Shown here: piece by piece, positions 46,314 to 56,443 of the stretch
How the letters are laid out: each line of letters opens with the position of its first letter
Numbering within the stretch: position 1 is the stretch's first letter
DNA from: Zanthoxylum bungeanum
Taxonomy: Eukaryota; Streptophyta; Magnoliopsida; Sapindales; Rutaceae
Reading direction: 5' to 3'
Length of the DNA stretch: 64,000 nucleotides
Assembly (NCBI GenBank): GCA_019454045.1
Contig: SKCR01023730.1
Coordinates: forward strand, 62,001-126,000
Position numbers and translations under genes: made by a program
Notes under the pieces: generated by a model
Databases searched by the model: none
Told to the model about the DNA's origin: nothing
The model's input: only the letters and a program-made list of their open reading frames with translations

Positions 46314-49121
46314 CTTTTCACATTCCAGAAGTCTTTCCAAGCCTTGGCCTTCTAGAAAATTGAAGTAGATACGCTGCGCTTCTTTCTTATTACAAACTTT
46401 GACTGGTCTCCTTGAGAATAGTCATACTCTCCAAGAGTTTTTTTATTGCAATTCAAGTATCTAAGAATAGATCTATGAAGATCCTTCAATTTCTTCATCA
46501 TAATTTAAGGATCTAATCCTTAGTCTGATTAGGAAATTAAGGAGTCATTATGGCAAGCATAATGGATTAAGCACTAAAGTTATCATCACATGAATCTTCC
46601 AAAGATCATGCTCTACTATTTGCTTAACTCATGGCTTAGGCCTAAGATGTTATTTTATTAAATAAAGTAACTTCTTAGTTTCAGGACTATCCTGAAATTT
46701 ATTCCCAATTTGAAAATTAAAGTCGTTTAAACACATTTTCCCTAGGATAACGTTTTAAACATTAATCTTTCATTTTAATCTTGATTCTAATAGTCCAAAT
46801 ATTTAATCAACGATTTTAGGTATTATTTAATATAATGATTACTATAGTCCAACCATTTAATCAATTATAATTAAATTGGTTAATTCAATTATATTGATTA
46901 CTATAATCCAATTATAAAATCAACCATTAATTGAATAGTTTGAATTACAGTCCAACTGTTTATTAAAAAACAATTAAATATTAGTCCAACTAATAAATAA
47001 TATATATTTGACGAATGATAATTGATTGAGCGCGTAATGGCAAGTAATTAAATGAATATGCGAATTTAATTCTTGCCTCCCACTATTTTTCGGCGAGCCT
47101 CTAACCCTCTGTCGAGTACTCGGGAACTCCAGTTTCCTAGTGGGCTAGGATCCCGTTAAATAACACACAATCTTGACTTTGGCCAATAAATTTTATGATA
47201 CTTAACTAGGTAGATCTCTAAAATCAATTGGATCCCATCCAATTCCTAGATCCAGTAGGTGGACATCCAAGTCCGAAACATATATCTTATATATGCCAAT
47301 ATATAAGATATATTACCTAACCTTTTTCCTCTGAATCAACTAAGCCTTGGCTTTGGCACAACAAACTTAATGATCCTAGTTAAGCGGAACCCATTGACAT
47401 GGAAAGCTTCGTAATCAATGTCAATGGACAAGAAGTGATCTTGACTTTGGCCAACAAATCACGACTTGGACAAGACACCGATATGGAACAAAACTCTCAT
47501 GATTCAAACACATCCGCAATTGACAAAGGTCTTGACTTTGGCCAACAAACCAATGCCAACTTTGGATCTTGAGTAAGAATCACTCAACGGAAGGAAAAAC
47601 GCTTAATATGTTTTGAGGGTTTTTCGCGTGCAAATTGGCAAGTAATTTATTATCTTTATTAAGGTCTCATCATCATACACCCTTAAACATGCATTCTAAA
47701 TACATAATAAAGCGCGTATAAATAAATAAATTAATAATGATATGCGGATGGATATCTCACAAATTGTTCCTAGAACAAATCACTCACTTTCCTCTCCCCG
47801 GCTAGAACTATTCTAACTTCTACCCAATTACTTAATACAATAAAGAAACCTCATTTACATTGAGGGGAATTGGAGAGAAGAGAAATACAATGAGAAATGA
47901 GATAAAAGGCTGGACACGCAGGTCCAATTTAAATAAATTCTAAATTTATTACAATTTCCAAAATTGCCCTCGCCCTTCTAATATCCATCGGATATACATT
48001 ATTCATACAACACATTCTTGTATTCATACAAATCATGTTAATCAATCAATCTAATCCAATTAATTAATCTTTGAATTAATGATCATCCAATGTTCAAAAA
48101 ATTATTTGATTTGCGCGAGTCAAACTCGTTTAAGAATAAATACTCGAAGTAAGTATTCTTGAATTATATTGAACTACAACTTTAAATCCAATTATTTGTA
48201 TTCAATACTAATTCCAATTTAATTCAAAATTAAATATTTACACTTATTTATTTGCCTTAATGACTTGGATTCCAAATCCAATCTTAATGGGTCTCAAAGG
48301 CCCAATAACATCCAATGTCATTTCAATTAAAGTCTAATGGGCTTTTAATTGATTCTTAAGGCATGGGCTTTGGCCATAATGGATCAAACCCAAAATGCCA
48401 AGGCCCAATAGGAATCACCCCATTACCAACAAATCAATTTAGGCCCATTAGGCCCAATTAAATTCTTTAAAGGGCCAAATGATGTATTTGGACCTTATGG
48501 AATTGGTTTTGGGCCCAATTGGATCTAATCCAAAAGTCCAAAACCAAACTTAGTCAAAACAAGCCCATTAAGCCCAAATACACACTTTTAGCCCAATTCA
48601 TAATTAAAGGCTTATTAACATAATTATAATATTCCAAATATCACAATTACTTTAATTAAAGTGTATTAGCCATGATTAATTAATTAAACTCAATATTTCC
48701 AAAATACCAATTAACTTAATTAATCATGCTTAATCCATCAATTCATGCTCAACATAAATTGAAGCCAAAAATCATCATTTCATGCTCAACACAAATTGAA
48801 TCCTAAATTCATCATTTCATGCTCAACATGCTATTTGATTATAACATAAACATTATTGACTTTGATTCTAATCTAATCAAACCAACAATCAACATTTAAA
48901 CTAGCATTTAAACACATCCAATACGCTTCAAAAAATCAAAAAATCTGCAGTTTATTCACTGTCAAATTCGGCCATATAAGGAATTTTTTAAATTTTGATT
49001 CTTTTGATTTTTCTCAAATCTAATCATGCATAACTCTAAGTTATCATATTGTAAGCATGCTCAAATAATCAATTTGAAGAAATCATGCTCAAAACATAAA
49101 AGCCCCAAATTTTAGTCTCAT
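46314..49121 (-). other. D1 leader between D2 and E
   Basis: Continuation of D1's non-coding leader; it matches 41240-44240 of D2 throughout. Holds the hairpin array (47113-47149) and three CTTGACTTTGGCCAAYAA copies (about 47165, 47439 and 47529). No gene. It ends at GAACC, the target site of E. Confidence 0.7.
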
Positions 49122-49126
49122 GAACC

Positions 49127-50149
49127 TGTTTATTTATAGCTTTTAGTAATTAATTTTCGCTTTTGCATTTTCTTTTCTTTACCTTTCAGTTTTTACTTTC
49201 CGCAATTTACTTTTACGCACAATACTTTTCTTTCTTTAATTTTCAGTTTTTACTTTTCAGTAATTTACTTTCAGCAATTTACTTTTCAGTAATTTACTTT
49301 TCAGTAATTTACTTTCAGCAATTTACTTTCAGCATTTACTTTTCAGTATTTCATTTTCAGTATTTTACTTTATGTCTTTTATTTTATTTACGTTTTTTTA
49401 CCACCTGTAAATATGTGTCGTAACTAAGCCAGTTATCTGGGGTTGTGATGAAATCCAATATCACCGGTTTATAAGTGGTTAATTATAGTTTGGGTAATAT
49501 AAAGGTTTATTTATTGAGTCTTAATCTTAATGCTTTTTCATTAACTGGCCATTAATAAAATTGAACTGGTAAACTTAAAATGAACTAGACATAGGGATTT
49601 TAGGTTTCAGCCTTAGACTCAATAGCCCACGATCTTCCTTGAGGATAGATAACCCTTTAATAGATTTCCTTACAGGATAGGAATATACCTGTCGGGCGGG
49701 GGTAGCCATAATTGGGACTTAAACTTAATGAATCCAGATAATTTGGTTGACATAGACATATGGTTCAATTGGGTTAAACTGGGTATCTGTGTCTGACCAT
49801 CGACAGAGGCTTACACATAATTTAGTGTTCCAGGTTAATAAATCAATATATTACCCAACTTTAAGATAACCACTTCATCTTTAAAATGATATTGGAAGAA
49901 ATCACAACCCTAGATAGTTTTTAATATTGAATTTTCTTAAAACATATTTTCGACAATTTTATTTACTTGCTTTTAAATTTAGAATCGTCACCATTTCAAA
50001 TCAATCAATCAAATAATCTGTTAGATACTAGTAATCATTTGACCTCATAAAATTAATAGTTTTGATATTAAGTCCTCGTGGGATCGATATTTTTATACTA
50101 CTTGAACGATACGTGCGCTTGCGTTATACGTGTGTGTTTATGCCGGTCA
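49127..50149 (+). repeat. Truncated, inverted LTR of E
   Basis: 1023 bp that correspond to 54724-55800 of the right LTR read in the opposite direction. It starts TGTTTATTTATAGC and ends TGCCGGTCA. The start lies about 80 bp downstream of the TATA box position in the full LTR, so the piece is close to R-U5. It carries a 14-bp-type array (TTTTCAGTAATTTAC, about 49180-49370). Confidence 0.88.
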
Positions 50150-50155
50150 AGTTTT

Positions 50156-50173
50156 TGGCGCCGTTGCCGGGGA
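50156..50173 (+). other. Inverted second tRNA-Asp primer site of E
   Basis: TGGCGCCGTTGCCGGGGA, an exact complement of the 3' end of plant tRNA-Asp as I know it. It points rightwards into the 3' end of E, opposite to the functional site at 54700-54717. Confidence 0.88.
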
Positions 50174-50317
50174 GTTAAAAATAACATACAAGCTAAAAAC
50201 AAGGTACTGATCAACTAATTCCCTCCCCCAAACCTAAATGAGACATTGTCCCCATGTATTAAACAGTAAAAGGAGAGTTAAGAAGGTCGTACCTGGTTAG
50301 CTGAAATCTACAGGAAA

Positions 50318-50970
50318 TTAAAGGTTAAGATCCAGATTAATCCGACACCTCTTACCACGATCATCCTCGGACCAATTTATCTTTGAAAGGATAGGGTCAA
50401 CTTGTGGTTCATAAGCTATGAGTTGATCTATTAGATCTGGAGCAGTTTTGGCAGTAAAGAGGAGTTCTTTCATAGGTTTTGACACGAACCCATTCTCCGG
50501 GCATCATCAAGAAACACACAAAGAAAATCATAAAATCCATCAACATTGAGCAATCCAAACGGTTTCTGGTGTATGTTAAGGTTCGCCCAAGATAGAACTA
50601 TAAAAATTTCCTCCAATGTACCCAAACCACCTGGCAAAGCGATAAAAGCATCAGCACGGTTAATCATTTCTACCAGTCGTTCAGACATACCTGACACGAT
50701 CAGTTCCTCGCCGTTTGATGATCCAATAAGATTTGCCTCTGCCAAGGGTTTTGGAATGATTCCCAAAACATGAATGCCTCCTTCCTGTACAGCCCTTGAA
50801 ACGATCCCCATAAGTCCAAGATTTCCTCCGCCATATACTAAGTGCATATTCCTTGCAGCTAAGACTCGACCCAATTCTTGTGATGCTTCTATGTATTGTG
50901 GTTTAGTACCAACACTACTACCGCAAAACACACAGATGTTCTCAACTCGTCTTCTTGAAGTGCCTTCCAT
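50318..50970 (-). pseudogene. LOG-like: Captured LOG cytokinin-activating enzyme, one frameshift (copy 2)
   Basis: Same gene as 1707-2359. From the ATG at 50970 the frame shows ICVFCGSS (the usual form; copy 1 has Glu for Gly), YGGGNLGLMG, VLGIIPKP, MSERLVEM, PGGLGTLEE and LLNVDGFYDF, then ends early at 50470 after a one-base deletion in the A run at about 50493. The C-terminal part stays open in another frame (MKELLFTAKT..., INLDLNL) to TAA at 50318-50320. This copy keeps the base that copy 1 has lost, and the reverse, so both decayed separately. It lies in E downstream of the Cys-rich frame, with a TATA-like box at 51030-51036 and the same 5' leader as copy 1. If translated as is, it would lack the last 50 or so residues. 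Confidence 0.88.
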
Positions 50971-51029
50971 TTTTTATATGTATTTCTTTCTCAACTCTGG
51001 ATGTATTCAGAAGTGCAATGACGGGCTGA

Positions 51030-51036
51030 ATTTATA
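51030..51036 (-). promoter_or_regulatory. TATA-like box before LOG copy 2
   Basis: ACTATAAATTCAGCCCG on the minus strand, 66 bp before the ATG, conserved with element A together with about 120 bp of leader that starts after an AG (TTTTCTCCGACAG at about 51140). Confidence 0.4.
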
Positions 51037-51237
51037 GTTCCTGAAAAGGGTGAGTAAAAATAGCACAAGTATCTTCCAAAGGACGATTGTTAGCTAAACA
51101 ACAAAAGAAATCGTGAAAGGTCAAAAGGTCTGGATCCTGTCGGAGAAAAAAAAAAAAAACAACAAAACAAATCACAATTATTAAGAAAAGACAAAGAGAT
51201 ATAATATTTACAAGAAAAGTAACTGCTTGAATGACGT

Positions 51238-51726
51238 CTATGCGTCAGGGACAAGCTTCCCATCCAATTTTCTTATAAATTGGCAAACAGGGTCTTTTTG
51301 AGTCAGATTCCCGAGACTTAACAGTTGTCTTTCCTTTTGGAATTGTGTATGTAATTTGCGAATGGCTATATGAACATATCCACTAGGATGCGTCTTAAGA
51401 GTCGAAGATATATCATCTAAAGACTCCTTACTCAAGCCATCCCTAATGAATTTAATTTTGTCTTCGCGATTATCAGACACCATTCCTAAAGAACGACAAC
51501 GAGTATTACAATTCCAACGTGCACATTTGAAACAAACACCCATTTTCTTAGCTCTACGTTTCTTTGCATATGTGCTTCTTCCACAACCAGGCAGATGTGA
51601 AATAAAAGAGTCAGAAGACTCACCTGCCAATCGGACTCGTGCTTCAATTACCCAACGAATATCATTAGGCACACCATGGATCGTCAGTAGTCTCATCCGT
51701 TCCAAGCGAGCTTTGTAAACTTTCAT
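51238..51726 (-). CDS. 162-residue Cys-rich basic protein of unknown function
   Basis: Intact frame of 162 codons between gag-pro and LOG in element E. I do not recognise the family. Visible features are a basic patch STYAKKRRAKKMG followed by a Cys cluster VCFKCARWNCNTRC (CX2CX4CX3C, possibly zinc-binding) near residues 60-75, then a charged helical C-terminal half (IRDGLSKESLDD, LHTQFQKERQLL). An AG after a T-rich stretch (TTTAATTTTTGCAG, about 51803) lies just upstream, so it might be expressed from a spliced transcript, as proposed for the third gene of Athila elements. A 19-codon frame (ATG about 51789) ends in TGATG overlapping this start. Element A lacks this frame. It could be an env-position gene or a captured gene. 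Confidence 0.5.
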   Translation of the reverse strand: MKVYKARLERMRLLTIHGVPNDIRWVIEARVRLAGESSDSFISHLPGCGRSTYAKKRRAKKMGVCFKCARWNCNTRCRSLGMVSDNREDKIKFIRDGLSKESLDDISSTLKTHPSGYVHIAIRKLHTQFQKERQLLSLGNLTQKDPVCQFIRKLDGKLVPDA

Positions 51727-51923
51727 CAGAGATTTTTGAGGAGAGAAGGAAATTGCTTGCGAAGATTTGCGAGAGCTTCTTCCATATTGAAATGACTAAA
51801 CCTGCAAAAATTAAACACACAAAAATAAAACACATCAGATCACAATATATACACAAATTGCATGGGTTGCCTCCCTGCTAGCGCTAAGTTTAAAGTCGTC
51901 AGCCAGACTTGACTTCTCGAACG

Positions 51924-53261
51924 TTAGGCTAGATCTGAAAGTGTGACACTTTCTTTTTGTCGCTCAAATGATTCTCCCCAGTAGTGCTTGACACGCTTGT
52001 TTTTAACCTTGAAAGTTTTGTTAGCGTCAGGATCATGTATCACAATGGCTCTATTTGGTAAAACTTTGGTGATCACAAATGGACCTGACCACCGTGATTT
52101 TGGCTTCCATGGGAAGAATTTCACCCTTGATTTGTTTAACAGTACCTTCTGCTCTGGTTCCAGTTGTATGCGCACTAACTTCTCATCATGTCTTTTCTTG
52201 CCCTTTTCTTTGTACAATTTGGCATCTTCAAAAGGCTGATTGTGAAATTCCTCCAATTCGTTGAGCTGGTGGAACTTTTTCTCTTCTGTTGCTTGTAGAG
52301 CAAGAATTGGCTCTTTCAGTGCAAAAGATGCTTTATCTTTAGGCTCCACAGGCAATTGACATGTTTTAAGTTTGTCAGTAGAACTTAGTCTTTCATCGGA
52401 GTTCTGAATGGTACTGTGTATCACATCGAGTTTGAAACATTCCTCCTTCTTTTCATCATCTGGGAAATTCATGGCCTTGAAAACATTGAATGTTACTTCT
52501 TGGTCCTGTACCCTCATGGTTAGTTCTCCTTTTTGTACATCAATAATGGTTCGACCTGTAGCCAAGAATGGTCTCCCAAGGATGATTGGCACGTCTGCGT
52601 CTTCCTCCATATCAAGGACAATAAAATCTGCTGGGAAAATGAATTTGTCAACCTTGACCAGCACATCCTCAACTACGCCTCTTGGAAATACGAGCGTTCT
52701 ATCAACAAGTTGCAGTGAGACTGAAGTTGGCATTGTTTCTCCAATCTGTAATTTCCTGAAAATAGAAAAAGGCATCAAGTTAACACTAGCACCTAAATCA
52801 CATAAAGCCTTACCAAAGTTATGTTCTCCTATGACGCAAGGAACAGTGAAACTGCCAGGATCTTTCAACTTCGGGGGAAGTTTCCTCTGAATGATAGCAC
52901 TGCATTCTTCTGTTAATGCTACTGTCTCGTAATCTCCCAATCTCCGCTTTCGTGAAAGAATATCTTTCATGAATTTGGCATAGGTGGGCATTTTTTCCAA
53001 CGCTTCTGCAAATGGAATGTTGATATGTAGATTTTTGAAGATCTCCAGAAACCGGGAAAATTGTTTGTCCAATTTATTTTTCTGAAGACGTTGAGGAAAA
53101 GGTGGAGGTGGAGTGATCTGTTCTTTTTCCTTTGCTTCTTTTTCCTCCATTTGTTGCTTTGTTTCTTTTGGAACTTCCTCAGCAGTTGAATTGACTCCAA
53201 CATCTTTGTTGATTTCAGTACCGCTCTTTAACATGATGGCATGACATTGTTCCTTCCCCAT
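51924..53261 (-). CDS. Gag-protease joined to integrase C-terminal tail, 445 codons
   Basis: One uninterrupted frame. Residues 1-60 are a Lys/Glu/Pro-rich Gag end. Residues 65-140 are the pre-protease block (FLEIFKNLHINIPFAEAL, ILSRKRRLGDYETV, SAIIQRKLPPKLKDPGSF). The aspartic protease runs to about residue 270, with ALCDLGASVNLMP (Athila elements use DLGA) and IILGRPFLATGRTIIDV. From about residue 330 it jumps to the end of integrase: LNELEEFHNQPFEDAKLYKE, then SRWSGPFVITKVLPNRA, the GPF module, and VKHYWGE. RT, RNase H and the integrase catalytic core are absent, though the join is in frame. The first residues overlap the preceding gag in another frame, so the true Gag start is upstream and a frameshift separates them. 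Confidence 0.85.
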   Translation of the reverse strand: MGKEQCHAIMLKSGTEINKDVGVNSTAEEVPKETKQQMEEKEAKEKEQITPPPPFPQRLQKNKLDKQFSRFLEIFKNLHINIPFAEALEKMPTYAKFMKDILSRKRRLGDYETVALTEECSAIIQRKLPPKLKDPGSFTVPCVIGEHNFGKALCDLGASVNLMPFSIFRKLQIGETMPTSVSLQLVDRTLVFPRGVVEDVLVKVDKFIFPADFIVLDMEEDADVPIILGRPFLATGRTIIDVQKGELTMRVQDQEVTFNVFKAMNFPDDEKKEECFKLDVIHSTIQNSDERLSSTDKLKTCQLPVEPKDKASFALKEPILALQATEEKKFHQLNELEEFHNQPFEDAKLYKEKGKKRHDEKLVRIQLEPEQKVLLNKSRVKFFPWKPKSRWSGPFVITKVLPNRAIVIHDPDANKTFKVKNKRVKHYWGESFERQKESVTLSDLA

Positions 53262-54526
53262 GTTTCTTGGATTTGGCTCTGTGTTGCTAGGAAGGTTACT
53301 GGCGGTCTGTAACTCTGAGCATTTGCCAGTTGTCCCATTTGATTCTCCAGTGCTTTAATAGAAGCAGATTGACTTTGAATTAATGTTGCTTGGGATTGAA
53401 ACATAGCATCGTATTTTGCTTCTTGCTTTTTGAACATCTCTGCAAACCATTCTTTCATTTCTGGTTCTTTTTCATGCTCCTGGCCTTTGTTCTGCTGTTG
53501 GAATCCAAGTGGTGGATAGTTTTGATGTTGGCCTGAATTGTTGCTCCATGCTAAATTAGGATGATTCCTCCACCCTGGGTTGTAGGTGTTGGAATATGGA
53601 TTGTTCCCCTATCTGTTGAAATTGTTGACATAATTCACCGCCTCTTCATGTTGGTTTGACTCTAGTGCTCCTCCATATGGTGAACTTGTGGTTCCAGCGA
53701 TGTTCACAACTTGTGTGCTAAGTGTTTCTAGACATTTACATATCTGATCCAGCCTGGTATTCACTGCTGTGTTTGCTCCAACTTCATAGATTCCTGCAAT
53801 TCTTTGGATCATGCTCCTTTCTGTTGGCCACAACGAATTGTTGTTGGCCATTTCTTCGATTAGGTCCCAGGCTTTATCTTCTCCTTTTGCCATCAAGGCT
53901 CCTCCAGCAACAGCATCGACTGTGGTTCTCATTATTCCAGAAAGCCCATTATAGAATGTTTGGACTTGAAGCCATTTTGGAATCTCATGGTGAGGACATT
54001 TCTGGAGTAAATCTTTGTACCTTTCCCAAGCTTCGCAGAGGGATTCTGAATCTTGTTGTACAAAGGATGTGATGTCATTCCTCAGATTTCCGGTTCTGGC
54101 TGATGGAAAGTATTTTGCAAGAAATTTGGTGGCTAAAGTGTTCCAAGTTGTGATAGAACCTGCTGGTAGTGAATGTAGCCACGCTTTAGCTCTGTCCTTC
54201 AAGGAGTATGGAAAAACACGCAGTCTCATTGCTTCTTCAGCTTCTCGGTTGTAATTAAAAGTGCCGCAAACTTCCAGGAAGTTACAGATGTGGGCATTAG
54301 GTTCTTCAGTTGGATTCCCCCCAAATTGAACTGACTGCTGAATCATCTGAATGCATGTTTTGATGTCACATGCATTTGCTGGTAAGGGAGGAAGTACAAT
54401 ACAGGAAATGAGTCTGTCAACCATCGGAATGGTTCTGTCTCGAATGGGAATTGGTGGTGCAACGTTCAAAGGTTCAGGTTCCATATTGACTAAAACTCCT
54501 TGGACTTCTCGCCTTTCCCTTCTCAA
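53262..54526 (-). pseudogene. Gag of element E, one stop and one frameshift
   Basis: From the ATG at 54526, 305 codons read as an Athila-type Gag: VQFGGNPTEEPNAHICNFLEVC, MRLRVFPYSLKDRAKAWLHSLP (capsid core), EAWERYKDLLQKCPHHEIP, VQTFYNGL and AVAGGALMAK. A stop at about 53609 interrupts the familiar NPYSNTYNPGWRNHPN block, which continues in the same frame, followed by KEWFAEMFKKQEAKYDAMFQ (coiled coil) and ALENQMGQLANA. A one-base shift near 53280 then leads into the gag-pro frame. The protein would form the virus-like particle in the cytoplasm. Only these two lesions stand between Gag and protease, so the decay is recent. Confidence 0.85.
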
Positions 54527-54699
54527 CTGTCTGATAGTTCTTTCAATTTATGGGTCAAGCGATCGGAGTTCAAAGCTTTTGGTTCGTCTCATGTAGTTTC
54601 TGAGAACCTGAAACACAAGAAAATAACGACAATAAGTAAAAAGAAATTAGATACAAGTAACGTATCTAACCCCTAAATTAATAGTGAAAGATAAATAAG
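54527..54699 (-). other. Leader of element E
   Basis: About 170 bp between primer site and gag; no gene or clear structure. Confidence 0.5.
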
Positions 54700-54717
54700 T
54701 CCCCGGCAACGGCGCCA
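54700..54717 (-). other. tRNA-Asp primer binding site of E
   Basis: TGGCGCCGTTGCCGGGGA on the minus strand, six bases after the LTR end CCGGTCA. Complementary to the 3' end of tRNA-Asp, the primer I know for Athila-like elements. Confidence 0.9.
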
Positions 54718-54723
54718 AAAACT

Positions 54724-56400
54724 TGACCGGCGTAAACACACACGTATAACGCAAGCGCACGTATCGTTCAAGTAGTATAAAAATATCGATCCCACGAGGA
54801 CTTAATATCAAAACTATTAATTTTATGAGGTCAAATGGTTACTAGTATCTAACAGATTGTTTGATTGATTGATTTGAAATGGTGACGATTCTAAATTTAA
54901 AAGCAAGTAAATGAAATTGTTGAAAATAGTTTTAAGAAAATTTCATATTAAAAACTATCTAGGGTTGTGATTTCTTCCAATATCATTTTAAAGATGAAGT
55001 GGTTATCTTAAAGTTGGGTAATATATTGATTTATTAACCTGGAACACTAAATTATGTGTAAGCCTCTGTCGATGGTCAGACACAAATACCCAGTTTAACC
55101 CAATTGAACCATATGTCTATGTCAACCAATTATCTGGATTCATTAAGTTTAAGTCCCAATTATGGCTACCCCCGCCCGACAGGTATATTCCTATCCTGTA
55201 AGGAAATCTATTAAATGGTTATCTATCCTCAAGGAAGATCGTGGACTATTGAGTCTAAGGCTGAAACCTAAAATCCCTATGTCTAGTTCATTTTAGATTT
55301 ACCATATCAGTTTTATTAATGGCTAGTTAATGAAAAAGCATTAAGTTTAAGACTCAATAAATAAATCTTTATATTACCCAAGCTATAATCTAACCCCTTA
55401 TAAACCGGTGATATTGGATTTCATCACAACCCCAGATAACTGGCTTAGTTACGACATATATTTACGGGTAGTAAAAAAAACTGAAATAAAATAAAAGACA
55501 TAAAGTAAAATACTGAAAATGAAATACTGAAAAGTAAATGCTGAAAGTAAATGCTGAAATTAAATACTGAAAATTAAATGCTTAAAGTAAATTACTGAAA
55601 GTAAATTGCTGAAAGTAAATTACTGAAAAGTAAATTGCTGAAAAGTAAATTGCTGAAAGTAAATTACTGAAAAGTAAAAACTGAAAATTAAAGAAAGAAA
55701 AGTACTGTGCGTAAAAGTAAATTGCGGAAAGTAAAAACTGAAAAGTAAAGAAAAGAAAATGCGAAAGCAAAAATTAATTACTAAAAGCTATAAATAAACA
55801 AACAAGATACAATCTTCTTAGTATTCTTAAGGAATTCCTTAGAAGAAAGTATGAATTTTACAAATGAAATGGCTTGGTATTTATAGGCAAAATTTTGCCA
55901 CCATCAAATCATCAATCATTTCTCCACCAATCCATTATTAATTTCTCCACTAATTACTCCACCAAATCCATAATTGCTCCACTAATTGCTTATCTTGTTT
56001 GGTGGTGATTTGATAATTTTTATTAATTATTTATTAATTAATATTTTGCTTTGAAAATGATTGATAATGACTTTTAATAATTACACTCCACACACGTCTG
56101 GATGGTTCATCAATTTCGGTCATGATATCATCAGAATTTGAAAATATTTTCTCTTTCAAAATTGTAGATCTTTGAGTCTTCTTTAATTTGGAACTTGAAT
56201 CAGCTCAATCTGATATCTAAGTAAAACGTTATTCCCAAAATACGACAGATGCACTTCGTTCTAAATGATTTCATTAAGTCCCAATATTATTTTATCTGCA
56301 AAATAAACTAAAACACATCAAAACGTTCATCAAACCCGAGAAACTAAACAAAATATTAAGTTAAAGGGGCGGTAAATATTGATATATTTTCCGCTCATCA
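54724..56400 (-). repeat. Full LTR of element E
   Basis: 1677 bp on the minus strand from TGATGAGCGGAAAATATATC (56400) to CGCCGGTCA (54724). TATA-like GCCTATAAATACC lies near 55876-55888. A 14-bp-type array of TTTACTTTCAGCAA variants lies at about 55490-55740. Its first 60 bp match the LTR starts at 3637 and 28924. Confidence 0.9.
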
Positions 56401-56428
56401 GAACCCTAAAATTTTCATGCTTAAAATT

Positions 56429-56442
56429 GGCTCTTGATACCA
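56429..56442 (-). other. Primer binding site of D1
   Basis: TGGTATCAAGAGCC on the minus strand next to D1's 5' LTR; identical to that of D2. Confidence 0.8.
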
Positions 56443-56443
56443 T

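Larger units (their letters stand above)
49127..56400 (-). mobile_element. Athila-like element E with inverted LTRs and captured LOG
   Basis: Target duplication GAACC at 49122-49126 and 56401-56405; the uninterrupted site is visible in D2 (about 44240). Read on the minus strand: full LTR (56400-54724), tRNA-Asp primer site, leader, gag, gag-pro fused to an integrase tail, a 162-codon Cys-rich frame, LOG, a purine tract, then about 45 bp. Instead of a normal 3' LTR there follows an inverted tRNA-Asp primer site and an inverted partial LTR (50149-49127). RT, RNase H and the integrase core are missing, so the element is non-autonomous. It is the same family as A and the solo LTR. Confidence 0.9.

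Noticed and set aside
49163..49423. 86-codon Phe/Tyr-rich frame looking like a membrane protein
   Set aside because: It is a translation of the TTTTCAGTAATTTAC-type array of the LTR; the same appears at 55582-55770 in the inverted copy.
50156..50173. Possible tRNA-Asp gene
   Set aside because: Only the 18 bases complementary to the tRNA 3' end are present, next to an LTR; it is a primer binding site.
52408..52890. 160-codon frame on the plus strand
   Set aside because: Antisense shadow of the gag-protease frame at 51924-53261.
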